32,729 bases of DNA from Pseudomonadota bacterium (GTDB lineage Bacteria > Pseudomonadota > Alphaproteobacteria > Micropepsales > Micropepsaceae): positions 1 through 32,729 of the forward strand of contig JAJZGY010000026.1 in the NCBI GenBank assembly GCA_021804785.1. Reading direction: 5' to 3'. A model generated the notes under the pieces. The model was given only the letters and a program-made list of their open reading frames with translations, was not told the origin of the DNA and did not search any database. Each line of letters starts with the position of its first letter. Within the stretch, counting starts at the first letter, position 1. This document shows positions 1-7,225 of this stretch, piece by piece. The position numbers and the translations under genes were made by a program.

Positions 1-324
1 GTGGACGATCTTTTCAGTGGTCCATGGAGAAAAAATCACAACCATATGTTCATCAATCAGACTGGCCCCTTGGCAAGCACCAGCTACGGACATGAAGGTG
101 ATAACTTCACGGGGCGCACTTGGAACCTGCACTTTAAAGAAATATTCACGCAGACACATTCTATGCACTACTGTCGGTGCGCTCGGAACGGCAGCCACTA
201 TTGGGGGCGCTTCGATCCCGTTCTCACCAAGGCCGCACAAGAATTTCGGGGTAGGCGCGCTTTTCGCGGTCCGCCCTTGTCCAGGGGAGAGACGTGGATC
301 GGTAAACGCGGCCATAATAGCCAT
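1..324 (-). CDS. Unidentified open frame running off the left edge (5' part only)
   Basis: From an ATG at 324 the minus strand stays open for 108 codons to the window edge, so any stop lies outside. The translation mixes hydrophobic and charged stretches (for example CLREYFFKVQVPSAPREV near residues 57-74) and has no signal peptide or family motif I recognise. The frame is also open upstream of 324, with another ATG at 363, and no good ribosome binding site precedes either start, so the start is uncertain. It would lie on the same strand as the desaturase further right. A chance open frame is quite possible. Confidence 0.3.
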   Translation of the reverse strand, partial: MAIMAAFTDPRLSPGQGRTAKSAPTPKFLCGLGENGIEAPPIVAAVPSAPTVVHRMCLREYFFKVQVPSAPREVITFMSVAGACQGASLIDEHMVVIFSPWTTEKIVH

Positions 325-782
325 CTCTGACAGATGACGTGAATGCGATATGCACGATATCATTCGTGCTAAACACACCGGTTTTGTCGAAGAGAACGTT
401 GGCAAGTATGCGCTTGATCCATCTCCGCGAAGACGCCGGAGCATCACACACTTCGCCAGCTCCCGAAGATCACGATAGACAACTCCACGGCGACAACCGG
501 ACCTGTTCTCACCCGCTCTGCGGCGAGCGTGGGCGCGCCCTGAGCCGAAGTTTGGGGCCGTTCAGCTTACACGAACCTGCCGTCACCCCATTGTATGTCA
601 AACACCATTTCCGGCACGAGCACGACGCACACAAATCTCGTCCCACGACGCACTGCATGGCAGACCCTCGGCCTCAGCACAGAGCTCTCGAACATTTTCC
701 TCAGCGCGAAGAACCCGGAGTTCATGTCGTATCTGAACGGTTGACGGAAGCGCAATGCGTCGTCCAAAGCGAACTAGCGGTT
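325..782. other. Stretch without a supportable gene
   Basis: Short open frames exist on both strands but none has a ribosome binding site, family motif or coding-like composition. It lies downstream of the desaturase stop. I see no T-tract terminator, tRNA or repeat. It may hold gene remnants that cannot be recognised by eye. Confidence 0.4.
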
Positions 783-1841
783 TCATGCCGTGAATTCCTT
801 GTGATGCTTCGTGTTTCGTATCATTCCGTCAAGCCCGGGCGCACTTGCTACATCGCGGAATCGCACCAGGCGACCCGCACCCTCATCCCACAAAGTCAGA
901 TTTCCAGCCCCCAAGGCGCTCCTTAGCGTCAGCGGCCTTTCCGGTCGCAAATGCGCATTCTGACGATCGCAAGCCATGAGCCGATAATTGGGTATGCGCT
1001 GCGAGAGGTGATGAAGGTGATGAAATCCGATATTGCCGGTCATCCAGTGCAGGACTGGCGCCAATGCAAGATAGGATGTTCCGTTCAGCGAGGCATCGGC
1101 GAAATTCCACTCGCTGCGGCGCCGCCATAGGGCGCCTTCAAATCTATGCTGGACCGAAAATAGCCAGACGCCGATAATCGCCGTTATCGTCACAATTGGA
1201 AATTGCACAAGAAGCACGGCCTTAAAGCTAAGCATAAGGCCAATAGCTAATATGGCGATGGTGATTGAAAGATTCGTCAACCACACCGACCTCCGCTCTC
1301 GCTTCCACGTCCTTGGCGTATCGAATGGAAAGCGATAGAGCAACAGGAACACCAATGGAGGAATAACCAAATTCGCGAGTAAGGGGTGGCGCGGCAGGCG
1401 GTACAAGAACCGGCGCCAAGGCGAAAGCGCACGATATTCGTCGACTGTCAGGCACGTCGAATAGATGTCCGCACCCGATTCACGCCTGTCGAGATTATTC
1501 CAATTGGCATGGTGCCCGGCATGCTGTCGGCGCCAATTCTGATAGGGCACGAGAGTCAGAACACCGCATATTCGCCCGACAATGTCATTAGCGCGGCGCG
1601 ACGTGAAAAAGGCGCCGTGGCCGCAATCGTGTTGAACGATGAATACACGAACGAGCAACACGCTGGCGGGAAGCGAAAGCCCCAATGTTAGCCAATATGA
1701 TATTCTCAGGGACCAGTACATCAGCACGAGCGTGCCGATATAAAGGCCTATTGAGGTAACGAGTTGTAGGACGCCCAGCCAGTTGTTCGGCTTTTCGAAT
1801 GGCGTAATGTACCCGCGCAATTGCGCTCTCGCTTCGTACAT
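783..1841 (-). CDS. Membrane fatty acid desaturase
   Basis: Integral-membrane di-iron desaturase that introduces a double bond into fatty acyl chains of lipids, using O2 and reducing equivalents. The 352-aa protein has all three histidine boxes: HDCGH at 71-75, HAGHH at 107-111 and HHLHH at 274-278. Hydrophobic spans lie around residues 25-65, 85-100, 150-170 and 185-230. The box spacing and length fit the omega-6/delta-12 acyl-lipid group. The ATG at 1841 has an AAGG about 8 nt upstream. It lies 72 bp downstream of the rmf-like gene on the same strand, so it may be read through from that operon, although a hairpin sits in the gap. Which double bond it makes cannot be read from sequence; a carotenoid ketolase/hydroxylase-like substrate is a weaker alternative. 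Confidence 0.85.
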   Translation of the reverse strand: MYEARAQLRGYITPFEKPNNWLGVLQLVTSIGLYIGTLVLMYWSLRISYWLTLGLSLPASVLLVRVFIVQHDCGHGAFFTSRRANDIVGRICGVLTLVPYQNWRRQHAGHHANWNNLDRRESGADIYSTCLTVDEYRALSPWRRFLYRLPRHPLLANLVIPPLVFLLLYRFPFDTPRTWKRERRSVWLTNLSITIAILAIGLMLSFKAVLLVQFPIVTITAIIGVWLFSVQHRFEGALWRRRSEWNFADASLNGTSYLALAPVLHWMTGNIGFHHLHHLSQRIPNYRLMACDRQNAHLRPERPLTLRSALGAGNLTLWDEGAGRLVRFRDVASAPGLDGMIRNTKHHKEFTA

Positions 1842-1874
1842 ATATCAGCCTTGTACTGGATCTCCCCGACATCG

Positions 1875-1897
1875 AAGCAGCAGATCTTAGGCTGCTT
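1875..1897 (-). repeat. Hairpin between the rmf-like gene and desaturase, flanked by a direct repeat
   Basis: AAGCAGC at 1875-1881 and GCTGCTT at 1891-1897 form a perfect 7-bp stem with a 9-nt loop, just after the rmf-like stop. The 11-mer CATCGAAGCAG occurs at 1870-1880 and again at 1899-1909. No T-run follows on the minus strand, so this is more likely a processing or attenuation element than a full terminator. Function is inferred only. Confidence 0.35.
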
Positions 1898-1913
1898 GCA
1901 TCGAAGCAGATCC

Positions 1914-2117
1914 TTATTTCGGGACGGTACGCGACACCTTGAAGGCACTGCAAAAACCGGTAACCCAGCGGGCTCTCTCGGGATCTTTACGATAAGGGCT
2001 CAAAGCCCCGACATTCACCTCATCAACGTCGTCAGGATCGTAAGCCGCGTTGGCACGCGCGGCATTCCAACCCTCGGCCTGAATACGGCTGAGCCGATAG
2101 GATTGCCTCATGGTCAT
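1914..2117 (-). CDS. rmf: Ribosome modulation factor-like protein
   Basis: Small basic protein of 67 aa resembling ribosome modulation factor, which promotes ribosome hibernation (70S to 100S dimers) in stationary phase. The match is the RMF-type core: an EGWNAARAN segment at about 14-22, then SPYRKDPERARWVTGF at about 40-55, corresponding to the G..AG...PY......R..W..G pattern of the family. The start chosen is the ATG at 2117, whose last two bases overlap the arsC-like stop in an ATGA junction, the usual mark of translational coupling. The frame stays open further upstream into arsC, but that extension would be entirely inside arsC. The gene symbol is by family resemblance; whether it dimerises ribosomes is not shown. 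Confidence 0.7.
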   Translation of the reverse strand: MTMRQSYRLSRIQAEGWNAARANAAYDPDDVDEVNVGALSPYRKDPERARWVTGFCSAFKVSRTVPK

Positions 2118-2494
2118 GGACTTGGCGATGTCTGTTGAAGCATGGATACAACGCGGGCACTCGGACGGCAAAGTTGCGCGGTGATGCTTGCACCATCCTC
2201 AAGAACAACGATTGGACGGTTCATCAGAACAGGATTATCAGCCAGGGCATCAAGCAATTCATCTTCCGTTACGTCTTGTTCGTCCAGCCCAAGTTCTCGG
2301 AAAAGCGGCTCCTTGCGACGCACCACGTCTCGCGCCGTAATGTCCATTTTCGCAATAAGTGCCACGATCTGTGACCGGGACAAAGGTGTCTTCAGATATT
2401 CGACAATGCACGGCTCGTAACCAAGTTTGCGGATTTTGGCGAGTGCGTTGCATGACGTGCCGCAATCAGAATTGTGATAGATTGTAATCTGCAT
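2114..2494 (-). CDS. arsC: ArsC/Spx-family thioredoxin-fold reductase (arsenate reductase-like)
   Basis: 126-aa glutaredoxin-coupled arsenate reductase fold. The N-terminal strand leads into the active-site loop NSDCGTSCNAL (residues 8-18) with catalytic Cys11. Canonical ArsC has CGTSR at this place, so the Arg is replaced by a second Cys (Cys15), giving a CxxxC pair. Arg residues in VVRRKEPL (about 57-64) and NRPIVV (about 92-97) correspond to the substrate-stabilising arginines. An AGGAGG box lies about 8 nt before the ATG at 2494. No arsR, arsB or acr3 is adjacent; its partners are a hypothetical protein (11 bp upstream) and the overlapping rmf-like gene. A stress-related redox role is therefore as likely as arsenate detoxification. 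Confidence 0.8.
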   Translation of the reverse strand: MQITIYHNSDCGTSCNALAKIRKLGYEPCIVEYLKTPLSRSQIVALIAKMDITARDVVRRKEPLFRELGLDEQDVTEDELLDALADNPVLMNRPIVVLEDGASITAQLCRPSARVVSMLQQTSPSP

Positions 2495-2505
2495 GAAGCT
2501 GCCTC

Positions 2506-2844
2506 CTAAAAGCGATTTCGTAAGGGATTGCGCATGTCGCGCGCCCTTGAGCGTCGCGCTTTGCGTGAGTCAATGGAAAACGGCACGGCGGGATTTAGTT
2601 GAGCCGCATCCCGCATAAGCGCGTCCTGGAGCTGTTCCGGACTGGTCGGAAAATATTCGGTCTGGCTCGAGTTCATGATGACGATAGCAGTCTGGACCCG
2701 TCTCCAGGCGGGAGACAAAACCGTATCAAGGCTTTCTTCTTCGGTTTCCACGGTATAGGTGCCAGGGCACTGCTCAGCATCCATCCCATCAAGAATGAAG
2801 GGGTGCGCGAAAACGACCTCCGTTCTCGATGTGCGCGTCGACAT
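2506..2844 (-). CDS. Conserved small hypothetical protein, first gene of the arsC-rmf operon
   Basis: 112-aa soluble protein. The N-terminal half (VVFAHPFILDGMDAEQCPG, then TYTVETEEES) resembles a family of short uncharacterised alphaproteobacterial proteins that pair an FxHPFxLxG(x)D start with a G-T-Y-x-V-E-T-E-E-E segment and a following R-R-V hydrophobic strand. I know no function for it. The C-terminus is basic (RKARRSRARDMRNPLRNRF). I chose the ATG at 2844 because a GAAAGGG lies about 11 nt upstream; the in-frame ATG at 2862 has no such site. It is followed after 11 bp by arsC and appears to lead a three-gene unit. Confidence 0.65.
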   Translation of the reverse strand: MSTRTSRTEVVFAHPFILDGMDAEQCPGTYTVETEEESLDTVLSPAWRRVQTAIVIMNSSQTEYFPTSPEQLQDALMRDAAQLNPAVPFSIDSRKARRSRARDMRNPLRNRF

Positions 2845-3343
2845 GGCGTCCGGCCCTTTCATGTTTGCTGTTATTCACCGGCACAGTCCCTGACCGCCGG
2901 CGGCGAAGCTGACACGGCACTTGCCGCTTCACTCCACCGCCGGGGTCTCCCGGCAGGGCTCGCCCAAATCGCGCAAAGCCACGGCGCGCTTTCGCACGCC
3001 GGCTACGCGAGGACGCTCGTGCGCCACCGGGGATCACAGGGTCAGTTATGGGCCGTGGAACTACATATGGGGATTGCTACTCGCTGTTTCAATCCCCGAC
3101 GCGTATGACTTGTTGTACGCTCGAGATTTCTAGCAGGTGCCGAATTCCGTTACCCTTGCCGTAATCCACCAGCTCGTATGACCGTTGAGGCTTTCTGCCC
3201 ATATCCTAAGGTTAGATGACCGCCACTAATTAGATGGATGCAGTTATTCAAATGAGCCTATGCTGCAGGAGCATTGCGCCACCAAACGAACCGCTTCTGA
3301 TCTTGGAGTTCGTGTGATGCAGTAGCTCAAAGGAAACACGCAT
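2845..3343. other. Divergent intergenic region upstream of the arsC operon and the 57-aa gene
   Basis: No supportable gene. Open frames here (for example on plus 2599-3108) overlap the real minus gene and lack motifs. It must hold the promoters of the minus operon starting at 2844 and the plus gene at 3344. An inverted pair ACGAAC (3286-3291) and GTTCGT (3308-3313) sits just before the plus gene, but I cannot assign a clear -35/-10 pair. Confidence 0.4.
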
Positions 3344-3517
3344 ATGACAGATGACAAGAGTGACGCACGCTCGACCACAAAAGCAACAGACGCCGAAGAG
3401 ATGGAGAGATATGGCATCGTTCTGATTCCGGTCGACTATTTTCACTTTGGAAATTTCCGCTACACAAGCTTGAAGGACGCGGTCGCCCAAGCAAAACGCG
3501 GAACACCGGCCGGATAA
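3344..3517 (+). CDS. Conserved 57-aa small protein
   Basis: ATG at 3344 with AAAGGA about 8 nt upstream, ending in TAA at 3515-3517. The N-terminal 20 residues are polar and acidic. The rest reads ERYGIVLIPVDYFHFGNFRY (21-40), then TSLKDAVAQAKR. This R-Y-G-I-x-x-x-P-V-D-Y-F-H core with a following Y-T-x-L-x-D-A-V-A-Q-A-K helix resembles small uncharacterised proteins I associate with alphaproteobacteria. No function is known to me. The good ribosome site and family-like core make it more credible than the longer minus-strand frame opposite. Confidence 0.65.
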   Translation: MTDDKSDARSTTKATDAEEMERYGIVLIPVDYFHFGNFRYTSLKDAVAQAKRGTPAG

Positions 3518-3699
3518 AGCATTCCAGCGGCTCTTACGGGCGGCGTATAAGACCCGGCTTATGAGATACAGGTCGAGCGAACCGGAATCCCTTGTCCCGA
3601 AATACGATCGACACCGATCAAATATGTCGAGGCACTTGGGTCAACTCGAAAACGGAGGGGGCGCCAATGCCCCCAACCGTTCCGATTAATGGCAATGAT

Positions 3700-3903
3700 T
3701 TATGCCGCGTGAAGATTGGCGGCTTTCGAGCCCTTCGCATCCGCCTGGATATCAAACGAAATACGCTGGCCTTCCGCTAAGCTTCGCATTCCGGCAGCTT
3801 CAACCGCAGACGCATGGACGAACACGTCCTTGCCGCCGTCTTCCGGCGCGATAAAACCGAAGCCCTTAGATGAATTGAAGAATTTTACTGTTCCGATAGC
3901 CAT
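3700..3903 (-). CDS. cspA: Cold-shock protein, CspA family
   Basis: 67-aa single cold-shock domain that binds single-stranded nucleic acid and acts as an RNA chaperone in the cytoplasm. RNP-1 is KGFGFI (about 13-18) and RNP-2 is VFVHAS (about 27-32); the length equals the family norm. An AAGGA lies about 8 nt before the ATG. The symbol is by family, because bacteria carry several csp paralogs and cold induction cannot be inferred. A 7-bp hairpin lies in the presumed leader just upstream. Flanking stretches have no confident genes, so it is probably monocistronic. Confidence 0.93.
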   Translation of the reverse strand: MAIGTVKFFNSSKGFGFIAPEDGGKDVFVHASAVEAAGMRSLAEGQRISFDIQADAKGSKAANLHAA

Positions 3904-3927
3904 GATGGTTCCTTATGCATCGGGTTA

Positions 3928-3949
3928 CGCCCAGATACTTACCTGGGCG
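3928..3949 (-). promoter_or_regulatory. 5' UTR hairpin upstream of the cold-shock gene
   Basis: CGCCCAG at 3928-3934 and CTGGGCG at 3943-3949 form a perfect 7-bp stem with an 8-nt loop, about 24 nt upstream of the cspA start and outside its ribosome binding site. It could affect leader stability or temperature-dependent translation, as structured leaders do in other csp genes. That role is inference. Confidence 0.4.
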
Positions 3950-4724
3950 GCGCAAACGAAAACATCAGTGTTCGGAAGTTAGGCTGTTTTAGCCGGGCGC
4001 GCGCAAAGCGGGTCGGATCGAACAGAGCGCTTCATCTGACGGGACGCCTTGCTTGTCATATATGCGCCTTTGTTGGCCCAACTACAAGGGCCGCGACGCA
4101 CATTGCGGGAACTTACGCGCTAATTGCCACCAGGCCGCCAAATGAGCGGCTGTCACGCTTAATAGGTGCACATGGCCAGCCGTACCGTCTGCCGTGTTCA
4201 GACCTATCAGACTGGAAAGCGCAATCATCTCACACCCGAATGCCCGATCACGTGCAAGTCTGCCGAGCCACATGCCGCGCTGCTGCGCGGCTCGCACGAA
4301 CAAAGTCGATGATGTCGCGCTATCCGCTTCTTAAAACCAGGAACTGGATGATTATGACAAGCAACAGATCATCCTGTTTATAGTCGGCCGATAGCCGCGA
4401 CTGCTTGAGAAGCAGCGTTGGTGTATGCAGAGGAGTCTGGCGGGGACAGCATTGCAGTCAACGCCTTTGCCTCGGGCGTACCCGGAACGCATTCCAGAGG
4501 CCCGAATTCCACGCAACGCCCGGGAACGTGAAAATTGGAATATTGATAGGTGATTTCCGTGTCACGTACATGGCCTGCCAGTTGTCCACCCCAAGACTGC
4601 TCTCCACGCATTCGACGGTGCCACGATCGGCATCGTCTGCGAAGCGGGCCCGCAAGTGCGGCATTATCTCCAGGCTTTCCGCGGAAAGATGGCCGCCTCT
4701 CAAGGTGCAGATAAGGGCCAGTTG
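3950..4724. other. Gene-poor stretch between cspA and the TetR gene
   Basis: No confident gene. Two weak minus-strand candidates lie here: a 73-codon frame at 4082-4303 without ribosome site or recognised domain, and overlapping frames at 4378-4703 listed separately. I see no IS ends, tRNA or terminator. Confidence 0.35.
4378..4703 (-). pseudogene. Possible frameshifted small gene
   Basis: Two overlapping minus-strand frames each look coding-like over a different half. The first, from an ATG at 4703, reads plausibly through SSLGVDNWQAMYVTRKSP and IPIFTFPG, then loses coherence. The second continues sensibly with CVEFGPLECVPGTPEAKALT to a stop at 4378. A single frameshift near 4510-4530 would join them into about 105 residues. 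I recognise no family. It may be a decayed gene, a sequencing error, or coincidence. Confidence 0.2.
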
Positions 4725-5375
4725 TCAGCCTGTCACCAGGATTGCCGCGAGCGCGCCGGCGATGCTTTCAATCGTGCGTTCGCTTTTCCACATTGGGTGA
4801 TCGCGGGACGCATCTGCAAGTTCTCTTTCGCGCGCGGCGATAATGCCAGCCATTGCCCCGCCCATCAGCACAAGCCTCCGGTTGACCTGTCGGGACGGGA
4901 TATCGGCCAGTAGCGTTCTGATATGGTTTTGACAACGCAGGTAGCCCGAGTTCCAACGGCCCTCCAGCGCGTCCATGAAAAGTGGATAGTTCGTCAGCTG
5001 CAGCATCACGATGAAGCGATTGTAGCAATCACTCCATGGCGGGTTTGACGGTAGAAGCGAAGAGCGTACCAGCACGGCCGTGATCTCATCCAGCGCAGTC
5101 GGACCGCCATGTGCTTCTATTTCGTTCAGCATCCGGTTGCGCAACTCATCGATCAACTTGGCGCCATGCACCACGACCGCACGGACGAGCGCTTCCTTCG
5201 ACCCGAAGTGATACCCCACCGTCGCGTGGTTCTTTTGTCCCGCCGCTTCTGCAATTTGACGCAAGGTCACCCCGTCGACACCGCGTTCCGCGAATAATGC
5301 AACGGCCACGGCTTTAAGATTTTCGGCGGCCTCGGGACCGCTATCCGTATCATCAAATGGCATGTCGATATTCAT
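4725..5375 (-). CDS. TetR-family transcriptional regulator, divergent to the kinase-ACAD operon
   Basis: 216-aa TetR regulator. The N-terminal helix-turn-helix includes RGVDGVTLRQIAEAAGQKN (about 31-49) and the recognition helix end YHFGSKEALV (about 55-64). The C-terminal ligand domain is helical and typical in length. I chose the ATG at 5375: it gives a normal TetR length, while the longer frame to 5507 would run through the divergent promoter and into the kinase gene. Its ribosome site is weak. Divergence from an acyl-CoA operon, with two inverted repeats between, suggests it represses that operon and itself and is released by a pathway acyl-CoA or acid; this is inference. Confidence 0.88.
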   Translation of the reverse strand: MNIDMPFDDTDSGPEAAENLKAVAVALFAERGVDGVTLRQIAEAAGQKNHATVGYHFGSKEALVRAVVVHGAKLIDELRNRMLNEIEAHGGPTALDEITAVLVRSSLLPSNPPWSDCYNRFIVMLQLTNYPLFMDALEGRWNSGYLRCQNHIRTLLADIPSRQVNRRLVLMGGAMAGIIAARERELADASRDHPMWKSERTIESIAGALAAILVTG

Positions 5376-5378
5376 AGC

Positions 5379-5398
5379 TTGACCGGCTTTCAGGTCAA
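5379..5398. promoter_or_regulatory. Inverted repeat TTGACC-N8-GGTCAA in the TetR/kinase intergenic region
   Basis: TTGACC at 5379-5384 and GGTCAA at 5393-5398 are perfect 6-bp arms with an 8-nt spacer, a few bases from the TetR start. TTGACC, followed after 17 nt by CATTAT (5402-5407), could also be a weak -35/-10 pair for the plus operon. A regulator here would block both directions. Operator function is inferred. Confidence 0.4.
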
Positions 5399-5403
5399 AT
5401 GCA

Positions 5404-5419
5404 TTATCCATTTGGATAA
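5404..5419. promoter_or_regulatory. Candidate TetR operator TTATCCA-TT-TGGATAA
   Basis: Perfect 7-bp arms separated by 2 nt, midway between the TetR start (5375) and the kinase start (5438). Its size and near-palindromic form suit a TetR dimer. It overlaps the proposed -10 element of the plus-strand operon, so binding would block polymerase. It is the best operator candidate in the window. Confidence 0.55.
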
Positions 5420-5437
5420 ATCTGGGAGAGCGCAGCC

Positions 5438-6466
5438 TTGGAGACAGGCGTTGATCTGGCAGCGCTCGCAACATGGATGGACCAGCGGGGCCTTGGCTCC
5501 GGCCCACTGGAGCGCGTCCAGCGCCTGGCTGGTGGGACGCAAAACATCCTGCTGCGCTTTACTCGCTCAGGCAGAGACTATGTCCTGCGTCACCCGCCAT
5601 CGCATCTACGGAGCAACTCCAACGAAACGATGCGCCGCGAAGCCCGAGTCCTTGCGGCGCTGGCGGGCAGCGACGTACCTCATCCGGCCCTGATTGCCGC
5701 CTGCCCTGATCCGAGCGTGTTAGGCGCTGCATTCTACCTGATGGAACCCATTGAAGGTTTCAACGCGAGCCAGGGTTTGCCGGCACTTCATGCTGGAGAT
5801 GCCGCCATGCGGCATCGAATGGGATTGGCGATGATCGACGCCATCGCCGCGCTCAGCCAGGTAAATTATCGTGCCGTCGGGCTAGAAGACTTCGGCAAAC
5901 TGGACAATTGGCTGGAAAGACAAGTTGGCCGCTGGGCAGCGCACCTGGAGAGCTATAACGATATGCCAGGTTGGACCGGCCCGCATTCAATTCCCGGCGT
6001 CGCGCGGGTGGCGAGTTGGCTTAACGATCATCGCCCCAAACAGCTGCAGCCTGGCATCATCCATGGCGATTTCCATTTCGCCAACGTCCTGTTCCGCCAC
6101 GACAGCGGCGATCTTGCAGCTGTCGTCGACTGGGAACTGTGCACGCTAGGGGATCCTCTGCTTGATCTCGGCTGGCTGGTCGCAACCTGGCCAGAGAAGG
6201 ATACACCGCACCCCACCGATGTTGCGATCACACCATGGGACGGTTTTGCCACGCCTGACGAGCTCGTGGCCCGATATGCCGCCCAGACCGGGCGTGACCT
6301 GGCCCACCTCGACTGGTTCGCAGTCCTGGCCTGCTACAAGCTCGGTATTATCCTCGAAGGCTCCCACGCGCGCGCTTGCGCCGGCAAGGCTCCGAAGGAA
6401 GTCGGCGATCGTCTGCATGCCCATACCATCCACTTGTTTGAACGCGCGCTGCGGCGCATAGACTGA
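5438..6466 (+). CDS. APH-type acyl-CoA kinase, LvaA/ACAD10-11 kinase-like
   Basis: 342-aa aminoglycoside-phosphotransferase-fold kinase. The catalytic loop is HGDFHFANVLF (209-219) with Asp211 as presumed base and Asn216 as a metal ligand; VVDWE (229-233) supplies the second metal ligand Asp231. The N-lobe has the GGTQNILLRF nucleotide segment (32-41). This subtype, next to an ACAD10/11-type dehydrogenase, is the bacterial counterpart of the kinase domain of mammalian ACAD10/ACAD11 and of LvaA. Those phosphorylate the hydroxyl of 4-hydroxyacyl-CoA rather than drugs. The start is TTG at 5438 with GGGAGAG about 8 nt upstream. It leads a four-gene operon, with 8 bp to the SDR. Antibiotic resistance is unlikely from context. 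The exact acyl substrate is unknown. Confidence 0.82.
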   Translation: METGVDLAALATWMDQRGLGSGPLERVQRLAGGTQNILLRFTRSGRDYVLRHPPSHLRSNSNETMRREARVLAALAGSDVPHPALIAACPDPSVLGAAFYLMEPIEGFNASQGLPALHAGDAAMRHRMGLAMIDAIAALSQVNYRAVGLEDFGKLDNWLERQVGRWAAHLESYNDMPGWTGPHSIPGVARVASWLNDHRPKQLQPGIIHGDFHFANVLFRHDSGDLAAVVDWELCTLGDPLLDLGWLVATWPEKDTPHPTDVAITPWDGFATPDELVARYAAQTGRDLAHLDWFAVLACYKLGIILEGSHARACAGKAPKEVGDRLHAHTIHLFERALRRID

Positions 6467-6474
6467 TAATCATC

Positions 6475-7212
6475 ATGCGCGACGACACGGACTTCAGTAG
6501 CAAGAGAGTTCTAGTGGTTGGTGGCTCGAGTGGAATCGGCAATGGCATCGCCCACGGCTTTCGCGAGCGCGGGGCGGAGGTCCATGTCTGGGGTACGCGC
6601 GCAGATCGTGCAGATTACGAGCCAGCCGAGGGATCGAACCTGTCGGGCCTCGGCTACACCTGTGTGGACGTAAGTGATCCTGACGCGATCGACCGCGCGC
6701 CCCTACCCTTCGGCCGACTTGATGTTCTCGTGCTTTGCCAGGGCATAGTGGTCTATGGGCGCGGCGAATTCGAGCGGACCGGCTGGGACCGGGTTATGGC
6801 TGTCAATCTCGACAGCCTGATGCACTGTGCCCGCAAGTTCAAGTTTCAATTACTCAAAACACACGGCAGCGTGATTGTCGTCAGCTCGGTTTCCGGTCTC
6901 AAGGCTAATATCGGTAATCCCGCCTACGCTGCCTCAAAGGCTGGCGCGATCAGCCTGACAAAGACGTTGGCACAGGCTTGGGCTCCAGAAGGTCTTCGCG
7001 TCAACGGCCTCGCACCGGGATTGGTCGATACCAAGCTGACCAAGGTCACCACCCAAAATCCGGACCGCGTCGCCGGAGCTCTTAGGAATATCCCACAGCG
7101 CCGCTTGGGATTGCCTGCAGACATGGCCGGAGCGGCTATCTTCCTCGCTTCTCCGCTCGCATCCTACATCACCGGCCATACACTGATTGTCGACGGCGGG
7201 CTCTCACTCTGA
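6475..7212 (+). CDS. Short-chain dehydrogenase/reductase (operon member, LvaD-like role proposed)
   Basis: 245-aa classical SDR with a Rossmann fold using NAD(P)H. The nucleotide loop is GGSSGIG (16-22); the active site is Asn111, Ser138, Tyr151 and Lys155 (YAASK), and PG at 181-182 precedes the substrate loop. The usual NNAG structural motif is replaced by LCQG (87-90). It starts 8 bp after the kinase stop and ends 13 bp before the dehydrogenase, so it is surely co-transcribed. By analogy with LvaD of the levulinate pathway it could interconvert a 4-oxo and a 4-hydroxyacyl-CoA, but a later 3-hydroxyacyl-CoA step is equally compatible with the sequence. Confidence 0.85.
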   Translation: MRDDTDFSSKRVLVVGGSSGIGNGIAHGFRERGAEVHVWGTRADRADYEPAEGSNLSGLGYTCVDVSDPDAIDRAPLPFGRLDVLVLCQGIVVYGRGEFERTGWDRVMAVNLDSLMHCARKFKFQLLKTHGSVIVVSSVSGLKANIGNPAYAASKAGAISLTKTLAQAWAPEGLRVNGLAPGLVDTKLTKVTTQNPDRVAGALRNIPQRRLGLPADMAGAAIFLASPLASYITGHTLIVDGGLSL

Positions 7213-7225
7213 AAGGTAACACCAG

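Noticed and set aside
340-400. P-type ATPase phosphorylation motif (FDKTG) in a minus-strand frame.
   Set aside because: Only the five residues match; the next residues are not the TLT of the family and there are no membrane segments or other ATPase motifs.
339-926. 195-codon plus-strand open frame at the left end.
   Set aside because: It runs antisense into the desaturase end, is rich in His, Arg and Pro without pattern, and has no ribosome site.
3286-3313. Operator ACGAAC-N16-GTTCGT upstream of the 57-aa gene.
   Set aside because: Arms of 6 bp with a 16-nt spacer arise easily by chance and no regulator is adjacent.
5438-6466. Antibiotic (aminoglycoside) resistance kinase.
   Set aside because: The fold is shared, but the operon with an ACAD10/11-type dehydrogenase and CoA ligase points to acyl-CoA phosphorylation.
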